NCBI RefSeq assembly: GCF_003337415.1
Contig: NZ_QPJT01000012.1
Coordinates: 83,931 to 147,930, forward strand
DNA from: Anaerobacterium chartisolvens
Lineage (GTDB): Bacteria; Bacillota; Clostridia; Acetivibrionales; DSM-27016
DNA length: 64,000 nucleotides
Reading direction: 5' to 3'
Made by a program: the position numbers and the translations under genes. Position 1 is the first letter of the stretch. The number at the start of each line of letters is the position of its first letter. Shown piece by piece: positions 18,590 to 27,753 of this stretch. Under the pieces are notes generated by a model that worked only from the letters and a program-made list of their open reading frames with translations, was not told the origin of the DNA and did no database searches.

Positions 18590-20008
18590 TTATTTTATAT
18601 AGCCACCGTCCTTCATAGCCTGTAAGGCCACTTTCTGGCTTTCTGCAAGAGCATTGTCAATAGACTTTCCTCCCGATACATAATCTGCAAGAAGCTGTCC
18701 GACCTGTTCACCTATGCTTGCGTATTCGGGAATGTTGGGCAAAGTATTGCCGGTATACGGCGTTTGTTTTACAGCCTGCTTGTCAAAGGACGCGCCGGAC
18801 AGAGATTTTAAAGTAATGTCGGCAAAGCTTGCGACCTTTTGGTATTCAGCATCCTTATAGGTTGAGGTACGCGCGCCGGAGGGGACATTGATCCAGCCCT
18901 TCTTTTCGGCAACAAGCTTTACATAGTCCTTGCCGGTAACCCAGGTAAGATATTTAAATGCAGCGTCCTGATTTTTGCTTGAAGAAGTAATAGCCAGTCC
19001 CCATCCGCCTATTGTCTGAGTGTTTCCCTTGCCGGGGCCGCTTGGCGACAGGGCGTAGCCCATCTTGCCCTTGATAGGTGAATTGTCAGCCTCGAAGGTT
19101 GCGGCAGATACCGTAGCATCATAATATATTGCGGCATTTCCGCTTGCCATAAGATTCAACGTCTCGGTATACCCATTTGAAGTAACATCCTTTGCACCGC
19201 ATTCTGTCTCAAGCTTTTTATAAAATTCCCACGCAGCTTTCATTTCAGGTGTCTGCAGCTGTGGCTGCCAGTTCATGTCAAACCACTGCGCTCCATATCC
19301 ATAGAGAATTGCTCCGAAGGTATACATATTTTCACCATAGCCGGGCTTTCCGCGAAGAGCCATACCGACTATGTTCTTTGAAGGGTCGTGAAGCTTCTTT
19401 GCAAGCTGGTAAACCTCTTCCCATGTAGGTTCTTCAGGCATTGTAAGCCCGGCTGCATCAAAGAGATCCTTACGATACATGATCATTGTACTCTCACCGT
19501 AAAGGGGAATGGCAGCCAGTCCCTTTGTTGCAGAAGAATAAGCAGGGATATTGGCTTTGATAAGATCATCAAAATCATATGCGGTCTTATCGGCATCGGA
19601 CATTTTGTCAAATAAGGGCTGAAGCTCGGTTGTCCACCCATTATCAAGATAAGTCCCTATGTCATTCGTACCAAGGGTGACAAGATCGAACTGTCCGCTG
19701 CCAACCGCAACATCCTGTTGTATTTTGGATCGTATGTCATTCTCAGTCAGCATTACATAGGTAACCTTAATACCGGTTTCTTTAGTAAACTCACTTGAAA
19801 GCTCATTCATAGTAACCATAGGGCCATTGTTAACAGATGCCACAACCAGCTCGGTGCTTTTTTTAGGCTGATCAGCCGTTGTTCCTTCAGGAGTAGTTGC
19901 AGATGGATTTTGCTCATTTTGCCCCGACCCACAGCCTGCAAACGATACGGCAAAAATTGCCAGAGATAAGATAATCAGGCTCAAGGATTTGAAAAATTTC
20001 TTCTTCAT
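18590..20008 (-). CDS. Sugar ABC transporter substrate-binding lipoprotein
   Basis: A 472-residue extracellular solute-binding protein of family 1. The signal peptide (KKKFFKSLSLIILSLAIFAVSFAGC) ends in the lipobox FAGC with Cys26, so it is anchored to the outer face of the membrane. A low-complexity linker (residues 27-52) precedes the mature fold with the TKETGIKVTYVMLTENDIRSKIQQDVAVGSGQFDLV core. It captures the sugar or sugar alcohol for the downstream permeases. First gene of the leftward operon and divergent from the ROK repressor. Specificity is inferred from the polyol dehydrogenase and kinase only. Confidence 0.92.
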   Translation of the reverse strand: MKKKFFKSLSLIILSLAIFAVSFAGCGSGQNEQNPSATTPEGTTADQPKKSTELVVASVNNGPMVTMNELSSEFTKETGIKVTYVMLTENDIRSKIQQDVAVGSGQFDLVTLGTNDIGTYLDNGWTTELQPLFDKMSDADKTAYDFDDLIKANIPAYSSATKGLAAIPLYGESTMIMYRKDLFDAAGLTMPEEPTWEEVYQLAKKLHDPSKNIVGMALRGKPGYGENMYTFGAILYGYGAQWFDMNWQPQLQTPEMKAAWEFYKKLETECGAKDVTSNGYTETLNLMASGNAAIYYDATVSAATFEADNSPIKGKMGYALSPSGPGKGNTQTIGGWGLAITSSSKNQDAAFKYLTWVTGKDYVKLVAEKKGWINVPSGARTSTYKDAEYQKVASFADITLKSLSGASFDKQAVKQTPYTGNTLPNIPEYASIGEQVGQLLADYVSGGKSIDNALAESQKVALQAMKDGGYIK

Positions 20009-20375
20009 TTTGATACCTCCATTTATAAGTTTTTTAGTTTATATATTTCGCACACATAAATGGGCCCAAAATATGTATGCGGAATAAAGTCACTGTCTAT
20101 CAGACAGCAACAAAATCCTGATTGTAAATAGCTTTATGCATTAAGAACAAAAATAACCAGAATAACTATAAATCAGATAATCCATATAAATTTATAAAAT
20201 TCAGCAAGGCAGTCAAAAAGTTAGATTTCTTTAGTTGTTTTTATAAAAGATAAAATATTTGTGATACCGGGGAATTTGTTAACATATAATTGTTTCCTCC
20301 CGAATATAAAGCAATTGATTTGTTTTTAAATTTTTTATTTAGTTTATTGATTTAACTTATTTCGCGTCTATAGTT

Positions 20376-20406
20376 TATATACTATCACATTTTTACTAAT
20401 TGTCAA
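20376..20406 (-). promoter_or_regulatory. Candidate promoter of the polyol-uptake operon
   Basis: On the minus strand a perfect TTGACA (20401-20406) is followed by TATATA at a long 19-bp spacing. The -10 lies in a near-palindromic TAGTTTATATACTA, which could be an operator for the adjacent ROK protein. The leader to the binding-protein start is about 365 nt. Spacing is not ideal. Confidence 0.4.
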
Positions 20407-20602
20407 GCAGTTTTAAATCTATTATTTGTGCAATTTGATGAATTAACATAAATATCAGGCTTGCATTTGTTTATTTAATAAACCTATTTTTTTGTTGGAC
20501 TCTGTGTTTATATTATTATGATTTACAAAAAATCTTTTTCCTGTGGTAAAAGCATGTATTTTTTAAATATATTTAGTAAGCTTTTTTCCCATGTTCTTAT
20601 GT

Positions 20603-20638
20603 AAGTTTATTTGAAATAAAAGTTTATTGGGTAAACTT
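20603..20638. promoter_or_regulatory. Candidate ROK-repressor operator (AAGTTTA-N5-TAAACTT)
   Basis: A perfect inverted repeat AAGTTTA/TAAACTT occupies 20620-20638, preceded by a half-site copy AAGTTTATT at 20603, 17 bp upstream. The shape resembles XylR operators of Firmicutes (AGTTT...AAACT arms). It lies in the 890-bp gap between the two divergent sugar operons. Apart from the promoters listed, that gap is AT-rich with no further gene. Confidence 0.45.
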
Positions 20639-20766
20639 TTTAAACGCTTATATAACATTAAATAAAATATGCAAAGCCAAGAATAGCATTGTCTCAACAA
20701 ATATATTGTAAATGGCCTCTATATAAGTATACTTTAGGACAGTCAAAATTATTATGAAAAAATAGC

Positions 20767-20795
20767 TTGACAAAAAAAGCTTTATCCAATATCAT
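20767..20795 (+). promoter_or_regulatory. Sigma-A promoter of the ROK regulator gene
   Basis: TTGACA, 17 bp, TATCAT: perfect -35 and five of six matches at -10, about 104 bp before the start codon. Confidence 0.7.
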
Positions 20796-20898
20796 AAAAA
20801 TATAAGTTAAATAGTTTATACGATTAACAAATATTTCGTGTCTGGTGACAAAAATAATTTATTAATTTTATTATTTTTACGAGAAGAGGCATAGTTGC

Positions 20899-22125
20899 AT
20901 GAAATTGGGCGGAAATTCCGAGGATATGCGTAAAAAAAACCGGTGTACGGTTCTTCAAATTTTATTAAGGAATGATAGCATCTCGCGTGCTGATCTCGCA
21001 AGACAGACAGGCCTTAATAAAGCTACAATCACTAATATTATAAATGACTTTACCCAAATTGGTATAGTCAGGGACGCAGGCTCTGTGATTGCCAGCAACG
21101 GTCGTAAAACTGCCGGCATAAGGCTTGATATGCTTGATGTCGTTACTCTGGTTATCCGTATCAACCGTTACGAAATAAGCTTTGCATTTTGTAATATTCA
21201 TGGAGACATAAGTGACTTGAGAAAAGAGAATTTTGCAAATGACGACGGCATTGATACCATATTGGAGCTTCTTCGCAAAAACACGCAATATTTGCTTGAC
21301 AACCGTAAAGAAAAAAAGGTAATGGGGATATCTATAGCTATATTAGGCTGGTTGTTTAGGTATGACGGACATATAATCGCAAAGACCGACGGCTTTCCGG
21401 AATTAAGCAAGGTTGATTTCAGGGAGAAAATGTCCAAAATGTTTCCGGATTATCATATAATGCTTGATCATGATGCCAATTTAAGCGCACTTACGGAATG
21501 GAATGCTTACACCAAAAATTCAGAAACTGCTGCGGGGTCAATGCTGAGCATAATTGGAGGCATTGGTTTTGGTGCCGGTATAATAATAAACGGAGAGCTT
21601 TTTCACGGCAGCAATGGTGTAGCAGGTGAGGTCGGGCATATGGGAATCAATTTTAATGCCGTCAATTACAGCCCCAACAGCAGCAGCCAATACCGCGGAA
21701 CTTTTGAAGAGTATGCCTCACCTCGCGCCTTGCAGAATAATATTTTGGACAGGCTCATGGATTTCCCTGAAACCTCGCTAAATGATAAATCGGGGTTAGA
21801 CGATATATATGAAGCATATGAGCAGGAAGATGAGCTTGCCGTGTGGGCAATGAACCGTATGTCCCGCTTGCTGGCCTATGGTCTTACAGGACTTATATTT
21901 ATCATAAACCCCGAGGTAATAGTGCTTGGAGACAGGATTATTCACAGTGAGCGTTTTTTGGCAAAGCTGAGATACCACCTTCAGGAGTTTCTTCCAAGTG
22001 TACTCTACGACAGGCTTGATCTTAGAATATCCGAATTTAATGAATCGGGAATTCTAATCGGTGCATCAATCGCAATGACAAAATATTACTTGGAAACTTT
22101 TAAAATAATCGATTTTATTATTTAG
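20899..22125 (+). CDS. ROK family transcriptional regulator
   Basis: A 408-residue sugar-responsive repressor. Residues 10-65 form a MarR-like winged helix-turn-helix (RCTVLQILLRNDSISRADLARQTGLNKATITNIINDF), followed by an ASKHA/ROK sugar-binding domain with GFGAGIIINGELFHGSNGVAGEVGHMGI (about 230-258). The usual zinc-binding CxCGxxGC motif that follows GEVGHM in most ROK proteins is missing: the segment NSSSQYRGTFEEYASP has no cysteine. ROK repressors of the XylR/NagC type release DNA on binding a sugar or sugar phosphate. Placed between the two divergent sugar-alcohol operons, it likely controls both. Confidence 0.9.
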   Translation: MKLGGNSEDMRKKNRCTVLQILLRNDSISRADLARQTGLNKATITNIINDFTQIGIVRDAGSVIASNGRKTAGIRLDMLDVVTLVIRINRYEISFAFCNIHGDISDLRKENFANDDGIDTILELLRKNTQYLLDNRKEKKVMGISIAILGWLFRYDGHIIAKTDGFPELSKVDFREKMSKMFPDYHIMLDHDANLSALTEWNAYTKNSETAAGSMLSIIGGIGFGAGIIINGELFHGSNGVAGEVGHMGINFNAVNYSPNSSSQYRGTFEEYASPRALQNNILDRLMDFPETSLNDKSGLDDIYEAYEQEDELAVWAMNRMSRLLAYGLTGLIFIINPEVIVLGDRIIHSERFLAKLRYHLQEFLPSVLYDRLDLRISEFNESGILIGASIAMTKYYLETFKIIDFII

Positions 22126-22265
22126 AACAAAATATTCTTTCAGGGATAGCATTTCTTACTATTCTACTCAAGTATTATATTATCATGCCATGTTATATTA
22201 TGTAAATATATCATAAAAATTACAATTTTAATGTTTTATTATACAATTTAAAAGGAGTGATACTC

Positions 22266-23033
22266 ATGAGTATTCTGGATTATTTTATGTTAACTGACAG
22301 AAAGGCTGTGGTTACAGGAGGAATCAGAGGAATAGGCAAGGCATCTGCAATTGCTCTTGCTGAGGCAGGCGCAGATGTTGCAATTCTTGATATACTTGAA
22401 GACAGTGAGACGGTAAAACAAATCAAGGAGCTTGGAAGAGAGGCTTTTTCCATCAAAGTGGATCTGACAAAGGAATCAGAAGTAAACGAAGCCTTTGCAC
22501 AGATTAAAAATGAATTCGGGCGCATTGACATAGTTCATAACAATGCAGGCATCGCATACTGTGTAAAGTGTGAGGACATGACTTTTGAGGAATGGCGTAA
22601 GGTAATAGCTATAGATCTTGATGCTGTATTCCTTGTAGCCAGAGCTGCGGGAAGGTGCATGATAGCCGATGGAAACGGCGGTTCAATTATAAACACCGGC
22701 TCAATGTCCGGAATTATCGTAAACTATCCCCAGGAACAGGTTGCATATAATGCGGCAAAGGCAGGTGTAATTCATCTGACAAAATCTTTGGCATGTGAAT
22801 GGGCCAAGCACAATATAAGGGTAAATTGCATAAGTCCCGGATATATCTGTACGGATATGACTCCCCCCACTTCAAACAAAGCATGGATGGACACATGGTT
22901 TGCAATGTCTCCTATAAAGCGTCTGGGTACGCCTAATGAACTGGCCGGCGCGGTTCTTTATCTTGCAAGCAGTGCTTCGTCCTTCACTACCGGCTGCAAT
23001 ATAGTTATCGATGGCGGTTACTGCTGCTATTAA
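22266..23033 (+). CDS. Short-chain dehydrogenase/reductase, polyol type
   Basis: A 255-residue SDR. Visible motifs: TGGIRGIG for the NAD(P) loop, NNAG (about 90), Ser in NTGSMSG (about 143), the catalytic YNAAK (about 160-164), and the C-terminal TGCNIVIDGGY. The Asp in LDILED at the end of strand 2 favours NAD(H) over NADPH. Family relatives include D-arabinitol and sorbitol 2-dehydrogenases. The start at 22266 has AAAGGAG eight bases upstream; a GTG three codons earlier overlaps that site. It heads the rightward operon with the split transketolase. It may oxidise a sugar alcohol or reduce a ketose; direction is unknown. Confidence 0.87.
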   Translation: MSILDYFMLTDRKAVVTGGIRGIGKASAIALAEAGADVAILDILEDSETVKQIKELGREAFSIKVDLTKESEVNEAFAQIKNEFGRIDIVHNNAGIAYCVKCEDMTFEEWRKVIAIDLDAVFLVARAAGRCMIADGNGGSIINTGSMSGIIVNYPQEQVAYNAAKAGVIHLTKSLACEWAKHNIRVNCISPGYICTDMTPPTSNKAWMDTWFAMSPIKRLGTPNELAGAVLYLASSASSFTTGCNIVIDGGYCCY

Positions 23034-23053
23034 ATAAAGAAAGGATGATTACA

Positions 23054-23896
23054 ATGAATGCACAGAGAGCTAGAGAGCTTGGCGGTATTGCCCAAAACTT
23101 AAGAATAACAGGCCTTAAAATGGTTCAAAGCGCCCATTCCGGGCATATAGGAGGCGCCTTTTCCCTTTCGGAAATTATGTCTGTTCTGTATTTTGAAAAA
23201 ATGAATATTCGTCCCGAGGATCCGCAATGGGAAGACAGGGACAGATTTGTTCTTTCAAAAGGCCATGCAACGGTGGCTCTATATCCTACCCTTGCTACCC
23301 GTGGTTTTTTTCCCATTGAAGACCTTAGCACCTTCAGGAATATAGACAGCTACCTCTCGGGGCACGCTGAGATGAAACACGTACCCGGTGTGGACATGTC
23401 TACGGGCTCACTGGGCCAGGGCCTGTCAACAGCCGTAGGGATGGCTCTTGCCGCTAAACAGCTTGGCAAAAAATACACCACCTATGCAATACTTGGCGAC
23501 GGTGAAATTGCCGAAGGTCAGATATGGGAAGCCTTCATGTTTGCAGCAGCCCACAAGCTCGACAACCTCATAGTAATTTTAGACTCAAATAAGGTACAGC
23601 TTGACGGAACCATCGAAGAAATCCTTAATACGGGTGATATTACAAAGAAATTTTTAAGCTTCGGATTTCATGTAATATCTATTGACGGGCATGATGTACA
23701 GCAAATTGCCGCTGCTATCGACGGGGGCAACGCCACAGAGGGAAAGCCTACAATTATAATAGCCAACACGGTTAAAGGCAAGGGTATTTCCTTTATGGAG
23801 GGCAAATCGAAATGGCATGGTAAAACTCCAAATGATGAAGAATTTAAAATAGCCTTTGAAGAATTATATAATAAAAATCTTAAACTGGAGGGTTGA
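23054..23896 (+). CDS. Transketolase, N-terminal (TPP-binding) subunit
   Basis: A 280-residue half-transketolase. It contains SAHSGHIGGAFSLSEIMSVLYF, the RDRFVLSKGHATVALYP motif, and the TPP/metal motif GDGEIAEGQIWEAF-x(n)-NLIVILDSNKVQLDG. It pairs with the next gene to form an active two-carbon transferase of the pentose phosphate pathway. The start at 23054 has AAAGGA eight bases upstream. The gene ends two bases before the partner. Two-gene transketolases are common in Clostridia; some two-subunit forms serve special sugars such as apulose 4-phosphate, so a substrate beyond xylulose 5-phosphate is possible. Confidence 0.92.
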   Translation: MNAQRARELGGIAQNLRITGLKMVQSAHSGHIGGAFSLSEIMSVLYFEKMNIRPEDPQWEDRDRFVLSKGHATVALYPTLATRGFFPIEDLSTFRNIDSYLSGHAEMKHVPGVDMSTGSLGQGLSTAVGMALAAKQLGKKYTTYAILGDGEIAEGQIWEAFMFAAAHKLDNLIVILDSNKVQLDGTIEEILNTGDITKKFLSFGFHVISIDGHDVQQIAAAIDGGNATEGKPTIIIANTVKGKGISFMEGKSKWHGKTPNDEEFKIAFEELYNKNLKLEG

Positions 23897-23898
23897 AA

Positions 23899-24840
23899 AT
23901 GGCTGATAAAATAGCAACAAGACACGCATATGGAGAAGCATTGTCCGAGCTCGGGAAGGAGCCTAATGTTGTCGCGCTTGATGCCGACGTTTCAACATGC
24001 ACAATGTCATGCATGTTTGGCGAGAAATATCCTGACCGTTTCTATAATGTAGGTATTGCGGAAGCCAACATGGTTGGAATCGCCGCCGGTATGTCTACTC
24101 TTGGGCAGATCCCCTTTATCCATACCTTTGCGATGTTTGCAGCCGGAAGGACATATGACCAGATCAGGAATACCTTGGCCTACCCCCATCTCAATGTCAA
24201 AGTAGTAGGAACTCACGCAGGCCTGACCGTGGGAGAGGACGGTGCTACACACCAATGTCTTGAGGATCTCGGGCTTATGCGTGCTATCCCCGAAATGGTT
24301 GTCATCTGCCCCTGCGACGGAAATGAAACAAAGCAAGCCGTGCGTGCAATAGCAAGCTATAACGGGCCCTGCTATTTAAGGCTTGGGAGGCTGGCCGTTG
24401 ACGTTGTCACCGAATTCCCCGGCTATAAATTTGAAATAGGTAAGGCCCAATCTTTAAAGGACGGCACGGATGCTACCATAATTGCAACCGGAATAATGGT
24501 GCAAATAGCACTTAAGGCTGCCGCAGAGCTGGAAAAGGAAAATATCAATGTCCGAGTCCTTAATATGCATACTATAAAGCCTATTGACAAGGATGCTATT
24601 ATAAACGCGGCAAAAGAAACGGGGGCCATTATAACCGCCGAGGAACACAATGTTTTGACAGGCCTTGGAAGCGCCGTCAGTGAAGTTGTCACTGATACTG
24701 TTCCCGTTCCTGTCTTGAAAGTGGGCACGGAGGATACCTTTGGCAAATCGGGCAATGCCGAAGCACTAATGGAGAGATTCGGTCTGAACAAGGAAAATAT
24801 AATTGAAAAGGTTAAAAAATCCATTTCTATGAAAAAATAA
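23899..24840 (+). CDS. Transketolase, C-terminal (pyrimidine-binding) subunit
   Basis: A 313-residue partner of the preceding subunit. It shows the pyrimidine-binding domain with the catalytic Glu in YNVGIAEANMVGIAAGMS, the segment THAGLTVGEDGATHQCLEDLGLMRAIPEM, and a C-terminal domain with LNMHTIKPIDKDAI and AEEHNVLTGLGSAVSEV. The ATG at 23899 is chosen because GGAGGG lies six bases upstream; a TTG at 23893 is too close to that site. Last gene of the rightward sugar operon; a strong hairpin follows. Confidence 0.92.
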   Translation: MADKIATRHAYGEALSELGKEPNVVALDADVSTCTMSCMFGEKYPDRFYNVGIAEANMVGIAAGMSTLGQIPFIHTFAMFAAGRTYDQIRNTLAYPHLNVKVVGTHAGLTVGEDGATHQCLEDLGLMRAIPEMVVICPCDGNETKQAVRAIASYNGPCYLRLGRLAVDVVTEFPGYKFEIGKAQSLKDGTDATIIATGIMVQIALKAAAELEKENINVRVLNMHTIKPIDKDAIINAAKETGAIITAEEHNVLTGLGSAVSEVVTDTVPVPVLKVGTEDTFGKSGNAEALMERFGLNKENIIEKVKKSISMKK

Positions 24841-24880
24841 CAATGCTTTTTTTATAAAGTTTCCGTACCTTTTCTCATAG

Positions 24881-24923
24881 CAAAGGCGGCATATCCAAAT
24901 CTTCATCGGATATGCCGCCTTTG
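24881..24923. terminator. Terminator hairpin after the transketolase operon
   Basis: A perfect 16-bp stem (CAAAGGCGGCATATCC / GGATATGCCGCCTTTG) with an 11-nt loop, between convergent genes, so it may serve both strands. No long T tract follows. Confidence 0.65.
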
Positions 24924-25036
24924 CTGCTATATACTTCAGTTGTTAACTTGATGCCAAAGCCAAAAGCCCTTCTCAAATCTGTTTTGTGCTTTGTATAAAT
25001 CTCTATTCATTTATAAAAGAGCAGTTCATACCACAA

Positions 25037-26434
25037 TTAAACAATACTATCGTTATTTACAAGTATAACATTGGAATTTTGTTCTGCCAATTCTTTTAGT
25101 CGATCACTAAAACCACTCTTAGAGAATAATATAAAAGTTTTTTCATATTCTGCTAGTTCAATAATTTTCTCAGCTTTCCCTTTCAGTTCAAAAAAAACAT
25201 CTGCATCCACCGGCTGGTTGTGATATTTACACTCCCCAAGCAATACCTTTTTTCTTTCTTCGTCAAGTGCTACAACATCAATTTCGATGTTAGGACCCCA
25301 ATAAGATCCAATTTTACTTGGTATAAAATTTATCTTCCCTTCACTGCACAACAACGCAAGCAGCTCCCTGCAAATATCTTCATATACAAAGCTGACATGC
25401 TTTTCAATAAAGCTTTTCTTTATCTTTCCTAAAACATATTCAGTATTTTCAAGTTCAAGTTCTCCTTTGTAAGCATAAACAAATCTGAACCAGAATTCTA
25501 TAAAGTGGTCATTAACAAAGTATAAACCCTTCCTGCTCTTTTCAGGCTGTTTCTCAGTGACAGGTATCCGTTTTTCAACCAGATCCAAATCCATAAGAGT
25601 TTTGAGATATGGACTTAATGCATTTGAAGGCATTTCCAGAACACCTGCAAGTTGAGATACCCTATGATTACCAGCTGCAATATTCTTCATAATAGAAAAG
25701 TAACTCACAAGTTCTTTGACTTCCTTTTCCAGCAAAAAAACTGGTTCTTCATATAAAAAGCCACCTTTTTGAAGAACTTCACGCTCAATATTTTCTATTA
25801 ATGGTTCATCATTATCAAAGAAATCAAAGTATTTCGGAACTCCCCCTGTAACAGAATATACTTCTACAAGCTGCTCAAAAAATTTATTGGCATTCGACTT
25901 CATAATATCTGTAAATTTTAAAGGAGACAAACGTATTTGCGCTGTTCTTCTTCCATATAAAGGGCTACTGTATGAGAGTACCTGAGCCATCATCATACTG
26001 ATTAGCGACCCGCAAAGGATAATCATCACATTTTTATCTTTCAGTATTTCATCCCATATTCTTTGAAAAATTGTCGCAAACGCGGAGTTAACATTCACAA
26101 GGTATTGGAATTCGTCTATTACCAGTACTTTTTTAGCATCAGGCTTATGTGTTGCAAATATTTTGAACAAGTCTTCCCAATCAGAAAAACTTGCATTTTT
26201 TAAATAATCCTGCTTAGTGTATTCCGTCAAAGTATTAGTAAAGCGCTTCATATTCCCAATCTCCAATTCCTCTGTAGCAAGGAAATACATCGCATCTTTA
26301 TTCTTAATGAACTCCTTTATCAGTGTAGTCTTTCCGACTCGTCTTCGTCCATATATGACTACAAAGCCGCTTCCGCGATTGAACTCACGATCAAGGGTTT
26401 TTAATTCTGATTCTCTACCAATAAATTTCTTCAT
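25037..26434 (-). CDS. ATP-binding protein of the AAA / DUF234 family
   Basis: A 465-residue protein of the archaeal-type ATPase family. The N-terminus (GRESELKTLDREF) leads to the Walker A GRRRVGKTTL (about 29-38) and the Walker B VLVIDEFQYL (about 122-131). A winged-helix-like segment follows (HRVSQLAGVLEMPSNALSPYLKTLMDLDLVEKR, about 258-290), then a C-terminal DUF234 domain with a PD-(D/E)XK-like pattern: IDVVALDE and GECKY (about 390-412). The role is unknown; relatives are scattered and often suspected in DNA-related or defence functions. Single gene with no clear partner here, and a weak RBS. Confidence 0.82.
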   Translation of the reverse strand: MKKFIGRESELKTLDREFNRGSGFVVIYGRRRVGKTTLIKEFIKNKDAMYFLATEELEIGNMKRFTNTLTEYTKQDYLKNASFSDWEDLFKIFATHKPDAKKVLVIDEFQYLVNVNSAFATIFQRIWDEILKDKNVMIILCGSLISMMMAQVLSYSSPLYGRRTAQIRLSPLKFTDIMKSNANKFFEQLVEVYSVTGGVPKYFDFFDNDEPLIENIEREVLQKGGFLYEEPVFLLEKEVKELVSYFSIMKNIAAGNHRVSQLAGVLEMPSNALSPYLKTLMDLDLVEKRIPVTEKQPEKSRKGLYFVNDHFIEFWFRFVYAYKGELELENTEYVLGKIKKSFIEKHVSFVYEDICRELLALLCSEGKINFIPSKIGSYWGPNIEIDVVALDEERKKVLLGECKYHNQPVDADVFFELKGKAEKIIELAEYEKTFILFSKSGFSDRLKELAEQNSNVILVNNDSIV

Positions 26435-26575
26435 ATCTCACCGATACATCAAATAATATATTTTATTTTAGTCTAATCACAATTATATTATATCTTTGTA
26501 ATATTAAATTGTCAAATACTCCTTATAGTTTTTAGAAAAAAACAGACTCAATTAACTTTCGCTCTATCCTGCCTG

Positions 26576-27643
26576 TTAGTTCAATATACTTATACCTCCC
26601 GATACAGTGCTTATATTTATATCAGCACCTCCCGAACCGACCCTGCCACTTACTTTCTTTTTTGAAGCACCCTCATTCTCCCGGCTCATGTCAAACCTGT
26701 TTGTTATATGTCCCGAGGTAGAGCTGGCCTTTAAGTTAAAAGAAGCTTCTTCATCAAGTATCAACTTAACAGAGCCTGAAACGGAGCTTAGCTTATATTC
26801 TCCTCTGTCGTCTATCCTTTCGGCCTCTACATATATGCTCCCCGATGTCGTGCGAAAATCGGATATACTCCCAAGGTACGTACCGCTTACATTTATGCTC
26901 CCCGATATAGTTGAAGCTGTCATACTCCCCTCTACATCATCCGCTTTAATTCTCCCTGAGGTAGTCCTGCATTTTAATTCTCCCACTGCCTCTTCCAGAG
27001 TAATCTCTCCTGAAATGGTTTGCAGTGTCATATTCCCTTTACAATCTTCAACATTTATTCCTCCAGATGTTGTCCCTACACTAAATTTTTCCGATGAGGA
27101 GCTTCTTATCTCAATTCTGCCCGACACAGAAGATAAATTCAGCTCTTTAACATCGTTAATGTCTGAAGCTCTTATGTCTCCCGATGTCGAGTTACCGCTT
27201 ATAATCTCGGCATTTTGGGGAACCGCAATCTCCAAATTTACTTTCTGTCTGTTAATGCCCCACATTCCCGTAATATATTTTACATTTACGTTTATATTTC
27301 CGTTGTTATTATCCACATCAATCTTAATTTTATCAATAAGCTGCTCTAAATCCTTCTGGCTTCCTCCGCCCTTTACACTCTTTAATGCAGTTATCTGAAT
27401 TGAATCCTCTTCCCATGATTTAAATACTATTTCTCCTGCTGTGTTGGCAACAACAAGCCTTCCGTCTTTCTTAAACGGCTCGCTTATTACCTCCGCCTTT
27501 TCAAGAGAATTATTACCCGCCGGCCATTTAAAGGATTCTCTTTCGTTAAAGGAAATTATCTTCTTTCCGTTTATTGATAACGCACATCCCGAAAGCATTA
27601 CAAGCATTATGCCTGATATAAAAATCAATACAAATTTTTTCAT
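26576..27643 (-). CDS. DUF4097 beta-strand repeat lipoprotein
   Basis: A 355-residue lipoprotein with signal peptide MKKFVLIFISGIMLVMLSGC; Cys20 is in the lipobox LSGC. From about residue 110 the chain is a series of short repeats of the form S-T/V-SG-x-I-x-V (TSGDIRASD, VSGRIEIRS, TSGGINVED, ISGEITLEE, TSGRIKADD, ISGSINVSG, TSGSIYVEA, VSGSVKLIL, TSGHITNRF). These fit the DUF4097 repeat family and predict a beta-solenoid on the outer face of the membrane. Function unknown. RBS AAGGGG upstream. Single gene. Confidence 0.83.
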   Translation of the reverse strand: MKKFVLIFISGIMLVMLSGCALSINGKKIISFNERESFKWPAGNNSLEKAEVISEPFKKDGRLVVANTAGEIVFKSWEEDSIQITALKSVKGGGSQKDLEQLIDKIKIDVDNNNGNINVNVKYITGMWGINRQKVNLEIAVPQNAEIISGNSTSGDIRASDINDVKELNLSSVSGRIEIRSSSSEKFSVGTTSGGINVEDCKGNMTLQTISGEITLEEAVGELKCRTTSGRIKADDVEGSMTASTISGSINVSGTYLGSISDFRTTSGSIYVEAERIDDRGEYKLSSVSGSVKLILDEEASFNLKASSTSGHITNRFDMSRENEGASKKKVSGRVGSGGADINISTVSGGISILN

Positions 27644-27753
27644 AGAGAATTTACCCCTTAAAATCTTTAATGATATATAAGAATAGTACGATAGATCTTT
27701 TAATTTGTCTGCAAAAAATAATTTATATTCTATATAGTTATTGAATTAAAATA

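Noticed and set aside
26607..27398. 263-codon plus-strand frame opposite the DUF4097 lipoprotein
   Set aside because: The repeat structure of the sense gene keeps the antisense frame open; no ribosome binding site or family match.
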